Of a stretch of 64,000 bases of DNA, positions 24,516 through 34,052 are shown piece after piece. The notes under the pieces are model-generated. The model ran no database searches. It was not told the DNA's origin and saw only the letters and a list, made by a program, of their open reading frames with translations. Positions within the stretch are counted from its first letter, which is position 1. Each line of letters starts with the position of its first letter. Where the stretch lies: the NCBI RefSeq assembly GCF_039534085.1, contig NZ_BAAAUT010000043.1, forward strand, positions 1 to 64,000, given 5' to 3'. This DNA is from Planomonospora_B alba (GTDB taxonomy: Bacteria > Actinomycetota > Actinomycetes > Streptosporangiales > Streptosporangiaceae). A program made the position numbers and the translations under genes.

Positions 24516-25361
24516 TCAGAGACGGCAGGCGTAGATGGCGGTGACCAGGATGGCCTTCGCGCCGAGCTCCCAGAGCTGGTCCATCACCTGCTGGTGCCCC
24601 GTGCGGGGCACCATCGCCCGCACCGCGACCCAGCCCTCCCGGTGCAGCGGGGAGACCGTGGGGCCCTCCATGCCGGGGGTGAGCGCGATGGCCTCCTCGA
24701 TCCGCTCGACGCGGATGTCGTAGTCCATCATCACGTAGTCGCGCGCCACCAGCACGCCCTGCAGGCGCCGCACCAGCTGCCGCAGGGCCGGGCTCTCCAC
24801 CGCGTCCGTCCGCTGGATCAGCACGGCCTCGGAGCGGGCGATCGGCTCGCCGAACACCTCCAGCCCGATGTTGCGCAGCGTGGTGCCGGTCTCCACCACG
24901 TCGGCGACGGCGTCGGCCACGCCCAGCCGGATGGCGGTCTCGACCGCGCCGTCCAGCTTGATCACCCGGGCCTCGACGCCCTGCTCGGCGAGGTAGCCCT
25001 CCAGCAGGCCGGCGTAGGCCGTGGCGATGCGCTTGCCCTTCAGGTCGGCGACGGAGGAGAACACCCCCGGGTCGGCCGCGAAGCGGAAGGTGGAGCGGCC
25101 GAAGCCGAGCGGGAGGATCTCCTCGACCCGGGCCCCGGAGTCCTGGAGCATGTCGCGGCCGGTGATCCCGGCGTCCAGCGTGCCCTCGCCGACGTAGACG
25201 GCGATGTCCTTGGGCCGCAGGAAGAACAGCTCGCAGGAGTTGTCGGGGTCGATGACCACGAGCTCCTTGCTGTCCTTGCGGACGCGGTATCCGGCCTCCT
25301 TGAGGACGGTCTGGGCACCTTCGGCGAGGGCGCCCTTGTTGGGGACGGCGAGACGCAGCAT
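24516..25361 (-). CDS. hisG: ATP phosphoribosyltransferase, long form
   Basis: The 281-residue enzyme catalyses the first step of histidine synthesis, joining ATP and PRPP. LRLAVPNKG begins the protein, and the PRPP loop lies in DAVADVVETGTTLRN (about 158-172). The length matches the long form with a C-terminal regulatory domain, which binds histidine (residues about 210-281, ending VTAIYACRL). ATG 25361 follows GGAA. It lies 62 bases downstream of hisE on the same strand and is probably cotranscribed with it. Confidence 0.96.
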   Translation of the reverse strand: MLRLAVPNKGALAEGAQTVLKEAGYRVRKDSKELVVIDPDNSCELFFLRPKDIAVYVGEGTLDAGITGRDMLQDSGARVEEILPLGFGRSTFRFAADPGVFSSVADLKGKRIATAYAGLLEGYLAEQGVEARVIKLDGAVETAIRLGVADAVADVVETGTTLRNIGLEVFGEPIARSEAVLIQRTDAVESPALRQLVRRLQGVLVARDYVMMDYDIRVERIEEAIALTPGMEGPTVSPLHREGWVAVRAMVPRTGHQQVMDQLWELGAKAILVTAIYACRL

Positions 25362-25423
25362 GGCGGGAGGATTCCTTGTCCGGACGGGAGGTCTTCACGG
25401 GCACGGGAGCCGGGCGCACCGGC

Positions 25424-25687
25424 TCACAGATGCTTGTAGACCTCGTCCAGCCCGATCCCCTTGGCGATCATGAGGACCTGGACGTGGTAGAGGAGCTGGG
25501 AGATCTCCTCGGCGGCCCGCTCGTTCGACTCGTGCTCGGCCGCCATCCAGCTCTCCGCGGCCTCCTCCACGACCTTCTTGCCGATGGCGTGGACCCCGGC
25601 GTCCAGCGCGGCCACGGTCCCCGATCCCTCGGGACGGGTGCGCGCCTTGTCGGACAGCTCGGCGAACAGCTCTTCGAAGGTCTTCAT
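25424..25687 (-). CDS. hisE: Phosphoribosyl-ATP pyrophosphatase
   Basis: The 87-residue enzyme carries out the second step of histidine synthesis. The MazG-like helices hold the acidic metal-binding motif KKVVEEAAESWMAAEHE (about 34-50) and EEISQLLYHVQVLM. The start is ATG 25687 with a GAGAGAG site. A TAGGCT hexamer (25726-25721, minus strand) could be the -10 of a hisE-hisG operon, giving a leader of about 27 bases. Confidence 0.95.
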   Translation of the reverse strand: MKTFEELFAELSDKARTRPEGSGTVAALDAGVHAIGKKVVEEAAESWMAAEHESNERAAEEISQLLYHVQVLMIAKGIGLDEVYKHL

Positions 25688-25819
25688 GGTCTCTCTCGGC
25701 GTCGTCGGATGTGCGCCCCCAGCCTAACGGCCCCGCCGCCGTGGGCGTGCCCGCGTCCATCTGCCGGACGCGGGCACGCCCCGCCGGTGGCCCGCCGGGC
25801 CCCGTCCGCCCGGGTCCGG

Positions 25820-28282
25820 TCACCGGGGGCGCGCCTCGTTGACGCAGCGCAGGACCGGGGCGGTCAGCAGCCGCCCGGCGTCGAGCTCCCGCCCGGTGGC
25901 GACGTGGAAGACCGCGCTCTCCCCCGGCAGCAGCGTCACCAGCAGGTCGTCGACCGCGGCGTCCGGGTCCAGCCGGTCCGGGAAGAGGGCCAGCTCGCGC
26001 ACGAGTGTGCGCGCGGTCACCGTCACCCGGTACCCGTCCCCGACCGGCTCGGCGCGGGCCTCGTAGTCCGCCTCGGGGAAGGCCACCCGCGTGTCCTCGG
26101 CGAAGAAGGACAGCGCGCGGACCCCGTCCAGCCGGGCCGCCAGCAGTTCCCGCGCCGGGTCGCCGGGCACGCCCACCGACTGCGGGATCGGCACCCGCAC
26201 CACCGAGCGCGGTCCGGCCTCGATCCGGGCGGCCTCCTTCGCCAGCGGCTCGCCGTCCAGGCCGTGCCGTACCAGCTCCAGCTCGCCCCGCCACGGCTCG
26301 GCGGTGTCGTTGACCACCGCCAGCTCGCCGTCCTGCACGGTGAGCAGCCGGTCGGCGTAGGCCCGGCGCAGGGCGTACCACAGCGGCTTGCGCCGGCCGT
26401 CGCCGTCGACCGCGGCCCAGGAGACGACCGGCCAGCAGTCGTTGAGCTGCCAGACGATCGTGCCCGCGCAGTACGGGGCCAGCGCCCGGAAGCGTTCGAC
26501 GCCGAAGGCCATGGCGCGGGCCTGGTTGAGCTGGGTCAGGTAGTGCCAGTCGTCGAAGCCCTCCGGCTGCGGCAGGTGCCCGCCCAGCCCGCGCAGCAGT
26601 TTGGCGGCGCCGTCGATCGCCTTCTGGTGGTGGAGCACCAGGGGCGCGTCGGCGGCCAGCTCGCCGCTGACGGCGCGGCGCAGCGTCGCGTACGCCGGCG
26701 GCCCCTGGAAGCCGAACTCGGCCACGAAGCGGGGGGTGTAGGCCGCGTAGCGGCCGTAGTCCTCGCGGTTCCACACGTCCCAGATGTGGACCGTGCCGCG
26801 CGCCGGATCGTTGGGCGGCAGGTCGGGCGCGCCGGAGTACGGGCTACCCGGCCAGTAGGGGCGGGTCGGGTCCAGCTCGGCGACGACCGCGGGGAGCAGG
26901 TCGTAGTAGAAGCCCGCCCCCCAGCTCCGCCCGGCCAGGTCCCGCTGCCAGCCCCAGTCGGCGTGGCCCTCGATGTTCTCGTTGTTGCCGCACCACAGCA
27001 CCAGGCTGGGGCGGTGCGCCAGCCGGGCCACGTGCTGGCGGGCCTCGACCTCCACCTCGGAGCGGATCGGCTCCTCCTCGGGGTAGGCGGCGCACGCGAA
27101 CGGGAAGTCCTGCCAGACCAGCAGGCCCAGCTCGTCGGCCAGGTCGTAGAAGTCCTCGCTCTCGTACAGGCCCCCGCCCCAGACCCGCAGCAGGTTGACG
27201 CCCGCCCCGGCGGCCTGGCCGAACCGGGCGGCCAGCCGGTCCCGGGTGATCCGGGAGGGGAAGCAGTCGTCCGGGATCCAGTTGACGCCGCGGACGAAGA
27301 CCGGCACGCCGTTGACCTTCACGGTGAAGGCGCCGCCGGTGCGGTCCAGCTCGACCGTGCGGAACCCGATCCTGCCGCGCCAGCACCGGCCGGCCGGGCC
27401 GCCGTCCGCACCGGTCGGGCCCCCGCCCGGTCCGCCGCCGTCCGCACCGCCGTCGCCCAGCCGTACCAGCAGGTCGTACCGGGGCTGGGCACCGTACCCG
27501 CGCGGCCACCACAGCTCGGGTTCCGGCACGGCCAGTTCCAGCACCGCCTCCCGCTCGCCCGGTGCGAGCTCCGCCCGGGCGGTGACGCCGGCGACCTCGG
27601 CGGTGAGCGTGAGCGGCTCCTCGGTCTCCCGCTCGACCCGCACGTGCACGGCCACGCGCCCCGTCGGACCGCCGTCGCCTCCCTCCACGGTCACCAGCGG
27701 GCGCACCTCGGCCAGCCGGGCGCCGCTCCAGGACTCCAGCCCGATCGGCCGCCAGATGCCGGCGGTGACCAGCGTCGGCCCCCAGTCCCAGCCGAAGTTG
27801 CAGGCCATCTTCCTGATGAACGGGTACGGCTCGGCGTAGGCTCCCGGCCGCTCGCCGAGCGCGGCCCGCTGCGCCTCGGCGTAGGCGTAGGCCGAGTCGA
27901 AGCGCACGGTCAGCGTGTTGGCGCCCGCGCGGAGCAGGTGCCGTACGGCGAAGCGGTAGGAGCGGTGCTGGTTGGCGGTGGTGGCGACCCGCACGCCGTT
28001 GAGGATGACCGTGGCGACGGTGTCGAGCCCCTCGCAGACCAGGTCGGTCCGGGCGTGGCCGTCGTCGCTCCAGTCGAAGACGGTCTCGTAGACCCAGTCG
28101 GTCCGGCCGATCCAGGACAGGCGGGTCTCGTTGTCGTCCAGGTAGGGGTCGGGGATGAGCCCGGCGGCGAGCAGGTCGGTGTGCACGCAGCCGGGCACGC
28201 TCGCGGGCACGCCCGCGAGCTCGGCGCCGCGCGAGACGGCCGTGAGGGTCCAGCCGTCGTGCAGCGGACGGTACGAACTCAA
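25820..28282 (-). CDS. Beta-mannosidase, glycoside hydrolase family 2
   Basis: This 820-residue protein is a GH2 enzyme of the beta-mannosidase type, which removes mannose from the ends of beta-manno-oligosaccharides. A sugar-binding domain comes first, then immunoglobulin-like domains, then the catalytic barrel. The acid/base Glu435 is in CGNNEN (431-436) and the nucleophile Glu522 in AEFGFQG (521-527); NFGWDWGP (162-169) is typical. A Gly-rich insert lies at 276-298. There is no signal peptide, so it acts on imported sugars. The start is TTG 28282, decided by AAGGAG about seven bases before it. It is the last gene of the transport operon at 28442-33964. Confidence 0.9.
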   Translation of the reverse strand: MSSYRPLHDGWTLTAVSRGAELAGVPASVPGCVHTDLLAAGLIPDPYLDDNETRLSWIGRTDWVYETVFDWSDDGHARTDLVCEGLDTVATVILNGVRVATTANQHRSYRFAVRHLLRAGANTLTVRFDSAYAYAEAQRAALGERPGAYAEPYPFIRKMACNFGWDWGPTLVTAGIWRPIGLESWSGARLAEVRPLVTVEGGDGGPTGRVAVHVRVERETEEPLTLTAEVAGVTARAELAPGEREAVLELAVPEPELWWPRGYGAQPRYDLLVRLGDGGADGGGPGGGPTGADGGPAGRCWRGRIGFRTVELDRTGGAFTVKVNGVPVFVRGVNWIPDDCFPSRITRDRLAARFGQAAGAGVNLLRVWGGGLYESEDFYDLADELGLLVWQDFPFACAAYPEEEPIRSEVEVEARQHVARLAHRPSLVLWCGNNENIEGHADWGWQRDLAGRSWGAGFYYDLLPAVVAELDPTRPYWPGSPYSGAPDLPPNDPARGTVHIWDVWNREDYGRYAAYTPRFVAEFGFQGPPAYATLRRAVSGELAADAPLVLHHQKAIDGAAKLLRGLGGHLPQPEGFDDWHYLTQLNQARAMAFGVERFRALAPYCAGTIVWQLNDCWPVVSWAAVDGDGRRKPLWYALRRAYADRLLTVQDGELAVVNDTAEPWRGELELVRHGLDGEPLAKEAARIEAGPRSVVRVPIPQSVGVPGDPARELLAARLDGVRALSFFAEDTRVAFPEADYEARAEPVGDGYRVTVTARTLVRELALFPDRLDPDAAVDDLLVTLLPGESAVFHVATGRELDAGRLLTAPVLRCVNEARPR

Positions 28283-28441
28283 GTGGATCTCCTTAACGGT
28301 CGCTCGGGGCTCGCAGGACGCGCGGGCCGCGCAGGGTGCTCGGCGCCCGCAGGGCGCGCGGGCCGCGTACGGCGCCCGGGGCTCGCAGGGCACACAGGCC
28401 GCGCGAGGTGCCCGGGCCGCGCGGGGGCGTCGCCCGGAGCG
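28283..28441 (-). repeat. GC-rich imperfect repeats between ATPase and beta-mannosidase genes
   Basis: These 159 bases hold irregular copies of a module like GGGCTCGCAGGRCRCRCGGGC. They separate the fifth and sixth genes of the operon. I see no gene in them. Confidence 0.5.
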
Positions 28442-29326
28442 TCATCGGGGGCAGTCCGCGAGGCCGGCGCAGGCCGTGAAGTGGCCGGGCTCCGCCTCGA
28501 AGAGCCCGCCGGACGCCCCGCCGGCGTGGTAGCGGCAGTCGGTTGCGGGCCCGGCGTCCTCCCACGGGGCGTGCAGCCGGGGCACGGCGGCCAGCAGCTG
28601 CCGGGTGTAGGGGTGCAGCGGGTCGCCGAAGACCTTCTCCGTCAGGCCCATCTCCACCACCGTGCCGTGCCGCAGCACGACGGTGCGCTCGGCCAGGTAG
28701 GTGCCGAGCGACAGGTCGTGGGTGACGTACAGCACGCCGAGGCCGCGCTCCTTGAGCTCGGCCAGCAGGTTGAGGACGTCGATGCGGGTGGAGGCGTCGA
28801 GCATGCTGGTGATCTCGTCGGCGACCAGCAGCTTGAGCTCCAGCAGCAGCGCCCGGGCGATGAGCAGGCGCTGCAGCTGGCCGCCGCTGAGCTGGTGCGG
28901 GTACCTGCCGAGGACCTGGCCGGGGTCGAGCCGCACGTCCCGGACCGCCGCGCGCACCCGCTCGTCCCAGTCGGCCCGGGAGACCTCCGGGTAGTAGGAC
29001 TCCTTGATCAGCTGGAAGACCCGGTCGGCCTTGAAGACCGGGTTGTAGCAGCTGAAGGGGTCCTGGAAGACGCCCTGGACGTGCCGGTAGTACTCCTTGC
29101 CGGCCCTGACGGGCACGCCGTCGACGGTGATCGATCCGCCGGTGACCGGGGTCAGGCCGAGGATCATCCTGCCGATCGTGCTCTTGCCGCTGCCGCTCTC
29201 CCCGATGAGGGAGACGACCTCGCCGGAGCGCACGTCGAAGCTCACGCCGTCCACGGCCGTGAAGGTCTTCCCGCCGAAGGCGCCCACCTTGTAGACCTTC
29301 GTGACGTTGTCGAGTTGCAGCATCAT
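28442..29326 (-). CDS. Oligopeptide-type ABC transporter ATPase (DppF/OppF-like)
   Basis: The 294-residue ATPase has Walker A GESGSGKST, the signature QLSGGQLQRLLIARAL and a Walker B reading LLVADEITSMLD. The C-terminal extension HPYTRQLLAAVPRL is specific to Opp/Dpp-type subunits; a cysteine segment near the end (DCRYHAGG and ACAGLADCPR) could hold an Fe-S cluster as in some OppD/F proteins. Start ATG 29326 overlaps the upstream stop (ATGA). It pairs with the preceding ATPase to drive the transporter of this operon. Confidence 0.92.
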   Translation of the reverse strand: MMLQLDNVTKVYKVGAFGGKTFTAVDGVSFDVRSGEVVSLIGESGSGKSTIGRMILGLTPVTGGSITVDGVPVRAGKEYYRHVQGVFQDPFSCYNPVFKADRVFQLIKESYYPEVSRADWDERVRAAVRDVRLDPGQVLGRYPHQLSGGQLQRLLIARALLLELKLLVADEITSMLDASTRIDVLNLLAELKERGLGVLYVTHDLSLGTYLAERTVVLRHGTVVEMGLTEKVFGDPLHPYTRQLLAAVPRLHAPWEDAGPATDCRYHAGGASGGLFEAEPGHFTACAGLADCPR

Positions 29327-30264
29327 GCCTTCCAGCACGCGACGAAGTGACCGGGCTCGACCTCGGTCACCGGCGGCTCCTGCCCGCACTCGTCCCCGGC
29401 GAGCGGGCAGCGGGCCCGGAACCGGCAGCCGGCGGGCGGGTCGAGCAGCGAGGGCGGGCTGCCGGCGATGCCGGCCAGCTTCTTGTCGGCGTGGCGCACG
29501 CCGACCTCGGGCAGCGAGTTGATCAGCAGCTTGGTGTAGGGGTGGCGCGGCGCCGTGACGATCGTCCTGGCGGGCGCCTTCTCGGCCAGCTTCCCCGCGT
29601 ACATGACCATGATGGTGTCCGCGATGTGGGAGGTGAGCGCGAGGTCGTGGGTGACGAAGATCATGCTCTTGACGAACCCCGCGTCGCGGAAGCCGAGCAG
29701 CGCCCTGGCGACCGCCTTCTGCGTGGACACGTCGAGCGCGGAGGTGACCTCGTCGGCGATGAGCAGCGACGGGTCGAGCAGCGTGGAGATGACCATGACC
29801 ATGCGCTGCTTCATGCCGCCGGACAGCTCCAGGGGGTAGCGGTCCAGCACCTCCGGCGAGAGCTCGACCAGCTCCAGGCGGGTCTCCAGCTCTCCCCGGT
29901 CCAGGGTGGCCCCCCGGGAGCGCAGCAGCTCGGCCACCATCTTCCCGATCTTGCGGGTCGGGTTCATGGCGCTCATCGAGTACTGCGGGATGAGGGAGAC
30001 CTCGCGGAAGCGGAAGTCGTTCATCCGCCGGTCGTCGGCGACGGGCAGCTCCCGCCCGTCGAGCTCGACCGTGCCCCCCATGTGCCGCATGCGCCCGTCC
30101 ATGCGGATGAGGCTCTTGCCCAGCGTGGTCTTGCCGCAGCCCGACTCGCCGGCCAGGCCGAGGATCTCCCCGTCGTCCATCGTGAAGGAGACGCCGTCGA
30201 GCGCCTTCACGTCGCCCTTGAGGGTCCGGTAGTAGACCCTCAGATCGCTGACCCGCAGACTCAT
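29323..30264 (-). CDS. Oligopeptide-type ABC transporter ATPase (DppD/OppD-like)
   Basis: The 313-residue ATPase shows GESGCGKTT, the signature LELSGGMKQRMVMVI and Walker B LLIADEVTSALD. The C-terminal Cys motif of OppD proteins (CRFRARCPLAGDECGQ) is complete and may bind a 4Fe-4S cluster. ATG 30264 overlaps the permease stop by four bases, so synthesis is coupled. The pair of different ATPases is normal for the Opp/Dpp family; in bacteria such systems also import oligosaccharides, which suits the neighbouring beta-mannosidase. Confidence 0.92.
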   Translation of the reverse strand: MSLRVSDLRVYYRTLKGDVKALDGVSFTMDDGEILGLAGESGCGKTTLGKSLIRMDGRMRHMGGTVELDGRELPVADDRRMNDFRFREVSLIPQYSMSAMNPTRKIGKMVAELLRSRGATLDRGELETRLELVELSPEVLDRYPLELSGGMKQRMVMVISTLLDPSLLIADEVTSALDVSTQKAVARALLGFRDAGFVKSMIFVTHDLALTSHIADTIMVMYAGKLAEKAPARTIVTAPRHPYTKLLINSLPEVGVRHADKKLAGIAGSPPSLLDPPAGCRFRARCPLAGDECGQEPPVTEVEPGHFVACWKA

Positions 30265-31157
30265 GTCTCCCTCAGTTTCGGGTTGAAGACCTCGTCGAGG
30301 CCGACGTTGGCCACGTACAGGGCTCCGACGATCGCGGTGATCCCGGCGCCCGGGGGCAGGAACCACCACCACAGGCCGAGCTGCATCGCGCTCCACTGGT
30401 TGGCGTTCTGCAGCATCAGCCCCAGCGAGATGCCCTCGGTGGGGCCGAGCCCGATGAAGTCGAGCGAGGAGGCGATCAGGATCGAGCCGCCGAACAGCAG
30501 GATGAACGTCATGAACAGGTAGGAGCTCATGTTCGGCGCGACCTCCCGGAAGATGATCTTCGGGGTGCTCGCGCCGCTGAGCCTGGCCAGGGCCACGAAG
30601 TCGCGGGTGCGCAGTGAGAACGTCTGCGCCCGGATCGCCCGCGCCGCCCACGGCCAGGAGGTGAGCCCGATGAACAGTCCCTGGACGGCGACGCTGCGGA
30701 TGCCCAGGTAGGCGTTGATGATCAGCAGGACGGCCAGCGTCGGGATGACGAGGACGATGTTGGTGAGCATGGTGAGGACCTCGTCGACCAGGCCGCCCCG
30801 GTAGCCGGCGGTGAAGCCGACCAGCATCGCGATGACCGCCGCGATGCCGCCGCCGAGCGCGCCCACCGCGAAGGTGGTGCGCAGGCCGTACACGAACTGC
30901 GCGAAGACGTCCTGGCCGAACGTCGTGGTGCCGAACCAGTGCTCGGCCGAGGGCGGCGCCATGGGCCGCGTGCCGTAGGCGCCCGGCTCGGCCAGGTCCA
31001 GCACGAGCGGCCCCGCCAGGCCGAGCAGCAGCAGGACGGCGACGATGCCGAAGCCGGCCACCAGCTTGCCGTTGCGGACCGCGAAGTACAGGGCCTCGCG
31101 GCGCACCCCGCCGCCGGGCGCGGCCTCGCGGACGGAGGTCTCGGTGAGGGCCGTCAT
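30261..31157 (-). CDS. ABC transporter permease (DppC/OppC-like)
   Basis: The 298-residue inner-membrane protein has six predicted helices and the family's N-terminal periplasmic motif HWFGTTTFGQDVFAQFVYG. The cytoplasmic coupling loop is FVALARLSGASTPKIIFREVAPN. ATG 31157 overlaps the stop of the first permease (ATGA). It forms the membrane channel with the gene product at 31154-32149. Substrate specificity comes from the binding protein, so sugar transport is inferred from context. Confidence 0.92.
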   Translation of the reverse strand: MTALTETSVREAAPGGGVRREALYFAVRNGKLVAGFGIVAVLLLLGLAGPLVLDLAEPGAYGTRPMAPPSAEHWFGTTTFGQDVFAQFVYGLRTTFAVGALGGGIAAVIAMLVGFTAGYRGGLVDEVLTMLTNIVLVIPTLAVLLIINAYLGIRSVAVQGLFIGLTSWPWAARAIRAQTFSLRTRDFVALARLSGASTPKIIFREVAPNMSSYLFMTFILLFGGSILIASSLDFIGLGPTEGISLGLMLQNANQWSAMQLGLWWWFLPPGAGITAIVGALYVANVGLDEVFNPKLRET

Positions 31158-32149
31158 GCCTGCGCACCCGCCATTCCCGCCCGCGTGCGCGGGTCGACCA
31201 CGACGTAGACGATGTCGATGATGAAGTTGGCGATCAGCACGCCGAGGACGATGAACATGAACGTGCCCTGGAGCAGGAAGAAGTCCTGGTTCTGGATGGC
31301 CTTGAGGATGAGGCTGCCCAGCCCCGGGTACGAGAAGACGATCTCGGTGACCAGGGCGCCCGCCACCAGCACGCCGAGCTGCAGGGCCAGGCCGGTGATC
31401 TGCGGCAGCACCGCGTTGCGGAAGGCGTAGCGGCGGATCAGCCGCTGCGGCGCCCCGAGCGCGGCCAGGTAGTTGGAGTAGTCCGACTCCAGCTCGTAGA
31501 TGATCATGTTGCGCATGCCGATCGCCCACCCGCCGAGCGCGACGAGGAACAGCGAGGCGAACGGCAGCGCCCAGTGGTGGAGCAGGTCGAGCAGGAAGTC
31601 GGCCGAGAAGCTGGGCTGGAGCGAGAAGCTGTAGCCGCCGGCGACCGGGAAGACGCCCGCGACGACCCCCAGCGACCAGGCCAGCAGCACCGCCAGCCAC
31701 ATGTACGGCATGGCGGTCAGGATGTAGCCGACCGGCAGCACCGTGTTGTCCAGCAGCTTCCGCCGCGCGGCGAAGGCGCCGGCCCAGTTGCCGATGACCC
31801 AGCTCAGCAGCACCGAGGGGATCATCAGCCCCAGGGTGTACGGCACCGCGTTCAGGATGACCTCGCCGACCGGGGCGGGGAAGGCCCAGATGCTGATCCC
31901 GAAGTCGCCCTGGAACATCGAGGTCCAGAAGTTCAGATACTGCTTCCACAGCGGCTGGTCGAAGCCGAACAGACCGTTGTAGTAGGCCTTCATGGTCTCC
32001 ACGGCCCCGGGGTTGCTCGCCCCCGCCCTGGCGATCATGCTGGAGACGGGGTCACCGGGCATGAACCGCGGGATCATCCAGTTGACCGTGACGGCGACGA
32101 AGAACGTCAGCCCGTAGACCAGCAGTTTCCTGCCGAAGTATCGACGCAC
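31154..32149 (-). CDS. ABC transporter permease (DppB/OppB-like)
   Basis: The 331-residue protein has six membrane helices and the DppB-type N terminus (LVYGLTFFVAVTVNWMIPRFMPGDP). The coupling loop is YLAALGAPQRLIRRYAFRNAVLPQ. The start is GTG 32149 with GGGAGAG six bases ahead. It begins the translationally coupled permease-permease-ATPase-ATPase block and is separated from the binding-protein gene by a strong stem-loop. Confidence 0.92.
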   Translation of the reverse strand: MRRYFGRKLLVYGLTFFVAVTVNWMIPRFMPGDPVSSMIARAGASNPGAVETMKAYYNGLFGFDQPLWKQYLNFWTSMFQGDFGISIWAFPAPVGEVILNAVPYTLGLMIPSVLLSWVIGNWAGAFAARRKLLDNTVLPVGYILTAMPYMWLAVLLAWSLGVVAGVFPVAGGYSFSLQPSFSADFLLDLLHHWALPFASLFLVALGGWAIGMRNMIIYELESDYSNYLAALGAPQRLIRRYAFRNAVLPQITGLALQLGVLVAGALVTEIVFSYPGLGSLILKAIQNQDFFLLQGTFMFIVLGVLIANFIIDIVYVVVDPRTRAGMAGAQA

Positions 32150-32169
32150 GAGAAGCTCTCCCGGGAAGG

Positions 32170-32206
32170 GGCCCCGCCGCCCTCCCGCGGGGAGGGCGGC
32201 GGGGCC
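32170..32206 (-). promoter_or_regulatory. Intercistronic 17-bp stem-loop after the binding-protein gene
   Basis: Bases 32170-32186 pair perfectly with 32190-32206 around a three-base loop. Such hairpins after binding-protein genes usually protect the upstream mRNA and reduce read-through, so more binding protein than permease is made. Confidence 0.75.
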
Positions 32207-32218
32207 GCGGTCATGCGG

Positions 32219-33964
32219 TCAGGAAGCCGGCTTGATCTGGGTGAGCGTCTCGAAGCCGCCCAGCTCCATCCAGTTGCGCCACATCGTGGGCGGAGTCTTG
32301 GGCGTGCCGTCCGCCGAGGACGGCCAGTTCGTCCAGGCCGCGTTGCTGACCTGGGACCACAGGCCGTTGTACCAGAGCGGGATGATGGGCAGCTCGTCCA
32401 GGTGGATCTTCTGGATCTCGGAGATGACCTTCTTCATGCCCTCGGCGTCGTCGGTCTTGACCTGGTCGAGCTGCTGGACCAGCTCCCAGACCTTCTTGTT
32501 CTCGTACCGGCCGAAGTTGACGGTGTTCTGCGTCTTGCGGACCGGGAGCTGGAACATGTAGTCGTAGTACGTCCACGGGGTGTTCGACAGCTGCCGCTCG
32601 TTGTTGATCAGCAGGTCGAAGTCGCCCTTGCCGCGCTTGTCGACCAGGGCGTTGAAGTCCGGGAAGTCGGGGGTCATGTTGATCCCGGCCTCCTTGGCGC
32701 CGGCCGCGATGACCCGGATCGACTCCATCCAGTCGGTCCAGCCGGACGGCACGATGATGTCCAGCTCGATCTTCGAGCCGTCCTTGTTCTCCACGAAGCC
32801 GTCGCCGTCGGTGTCCTTGTAGCCGGCGTCCGCCAGCAGCTTCTTGGCCTTGGCGACGTCGAAGGTGAAGCCCTTCTCGCTGACGACCTGCTGGTCGATG
32901 TACTGCTCCCACTGGGGCAGCAGGCCGGTCGGGCTGGCCGGCTTGACCAGGTTGCCGTAGACGCCCTCGACGATCTTCTTGAGGTCGATCGAGTGGGCCA
33001 GGGCCTTGCGGAAGGCCGGGTCGTCCATCGGCTTCTTGGTGGTGTTCAGCACCAGGAAGGCGGTGTTGGCCGAGAGCATGTACGGCGGCTCGGGATAGTA
33101 GGTGCTGATCCCGAAGTTGCCCTTGACCAGGTTGGCCGCGCCGGGCAGGAAGTTGTTGCTGAGGTCCATGCCCTTCTGCAGCAGCAGGCCCATCGCCACC
33201 TCGTTGCTGGAGTTGACGATGTCGACGATGTACTTGGGCTTGGGCTCCATCTTGAGCGCGGTCTTGCCCCACCAGTCGTCGCGGCGCTGCCAGACGACGC
33301 GGTCCTGGTCGTGGCTCTTGTAGACGTAGGCGCCGGTGCCGACCGGGTTCTCGTTCTCGCCGTCCAGCACCTCCTCCTCGGAGCGGCCCTCCCAGAGGTG
33401 CTGCGGGACGATCGCCCGGCTGTAGAGCTGGTAGTCCCACTCCTGGTAGTTGGCCTTGGAGAAGGTGAAGCGCGCGGTGCGGTCGTCGACCGCCTCGGCG
33501 CTCTTCAGCCACTCCCAGATGTTGTGGTACGGGACCGTCTCCATCTTGCCGAGCTCGAAGGTGAAGACGACGTCCTTGGCGGTGAACGGCTTGCCGTCCG
33601 ACCAGGTGACGCCCTGGCGGAGCTTGAGCTCGTAGGTCGTGTCGTCGACCCAGGCGCCGCTCTCGGCCAGCCAGGGGACCAGCTTGCCGGCGTTGCCGTC
33701 GAAGTGGAACAGGTGCTCGTAGACCAGCCCCTCGGTGCCGGTCGCGTAGTCCCACTCGCGCAGCGGGTTGAAGTTGGCCGGCGGCCCCCACTGGGTGCCG
33801 CTGGTGTAGAGCGTCTCGTTGCGGGGCAGCGCCCCGCCGTCGGTGGCCGGCGCGCTCGCCGCCTGGGAACCCTGGGTGGCCGGCGTGGACCCCCCGGTCG
33901 AGCACGCGGCGGCGGCCAGGCCCGCCGCCAGGAGCGGGACCATGATCCGCACCCGGTTTCGCAT
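32219..33964 (-). CDS. Lipoprotein solute-binding protein, family 5, probably for manno- or cello-oligosaccharides
   Basis: The 581-residue protein has a signal peptide with lipobox AAAC (Cys21), then a Ser/Thr/Gly linker, so it is anchored outside the membrane. The body is an SBP_bac_5 fold (LRQGVTWSDGKPFTAKDVVFTFEL and FRKALAHSIDLKKIVEGVYG). This family binds peptides but also cello- and manno-oligosaccharides in thermophiles and actinomycetes. GGAGAG precedes ATG 33964. It leads the operon that ends in a beta-mannosidase and has a CelR/CebR-type operator 89 bases upstream; both support a sugar ligand. Confidence 0.9.
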   Translation of the reverse strand: MRNRVRIMVPLLAAGLAAAACSTGGSTPATQGSQAASAPATDGGALPRNETLYTSGTQWGPPANFNPLREWDYATGTEGLVYEHLFHFDGNAGKLVPWLAESGAWVDDTTYELKLRQGVTWSDGKPFTAKDVVFTFELGKMETVPYHNIWEWLKSAEAVDDRTARFTFSKANYQEWDYQLYSRAIVPQHLWEGRSEEEVLDGENENPVGTGAYVYKSHDQDRVVWQRRDDWWGKTALKMEPKPKYIVDIVNSSNEVAMGLLLQKGMDLSNNFLPGAANLVKGNFGISTYYPEPPYMLSANTAFLVLNTTKKPMDDPAFRKALAHSIDLKKIVEGVYGNLVKPASPTGLLPQWEQYIDQQVVSEKGFTFDVAKAKKLLADAGYKDTDGDGFVENKDGSKIELDIIVPSGWTDWMESIRVIAAGAKEAGINMTPDFPDFNALVDKRGKGDFDLLINNERQLSNTPWTYYDYMFQLPVRKTQNTVNFGRYENKKVWELVQQLDQVKTDDAEGMKKVISEIQKIHLDELPIIPLWYNGLWSQVSNAAWTNWPSSADGTPKTPPTMWRNWMELGGFETLTQIKPAS

Positions 33965-34052
33965 CGTGTCTCTCCTTCCCCCGCCGCGGCGGAGGTACGA
34001 ACGTCGTCACAGTCCCCGATGAGAGGTCCGGAGGGCGGCTGCCCCCCGAACC

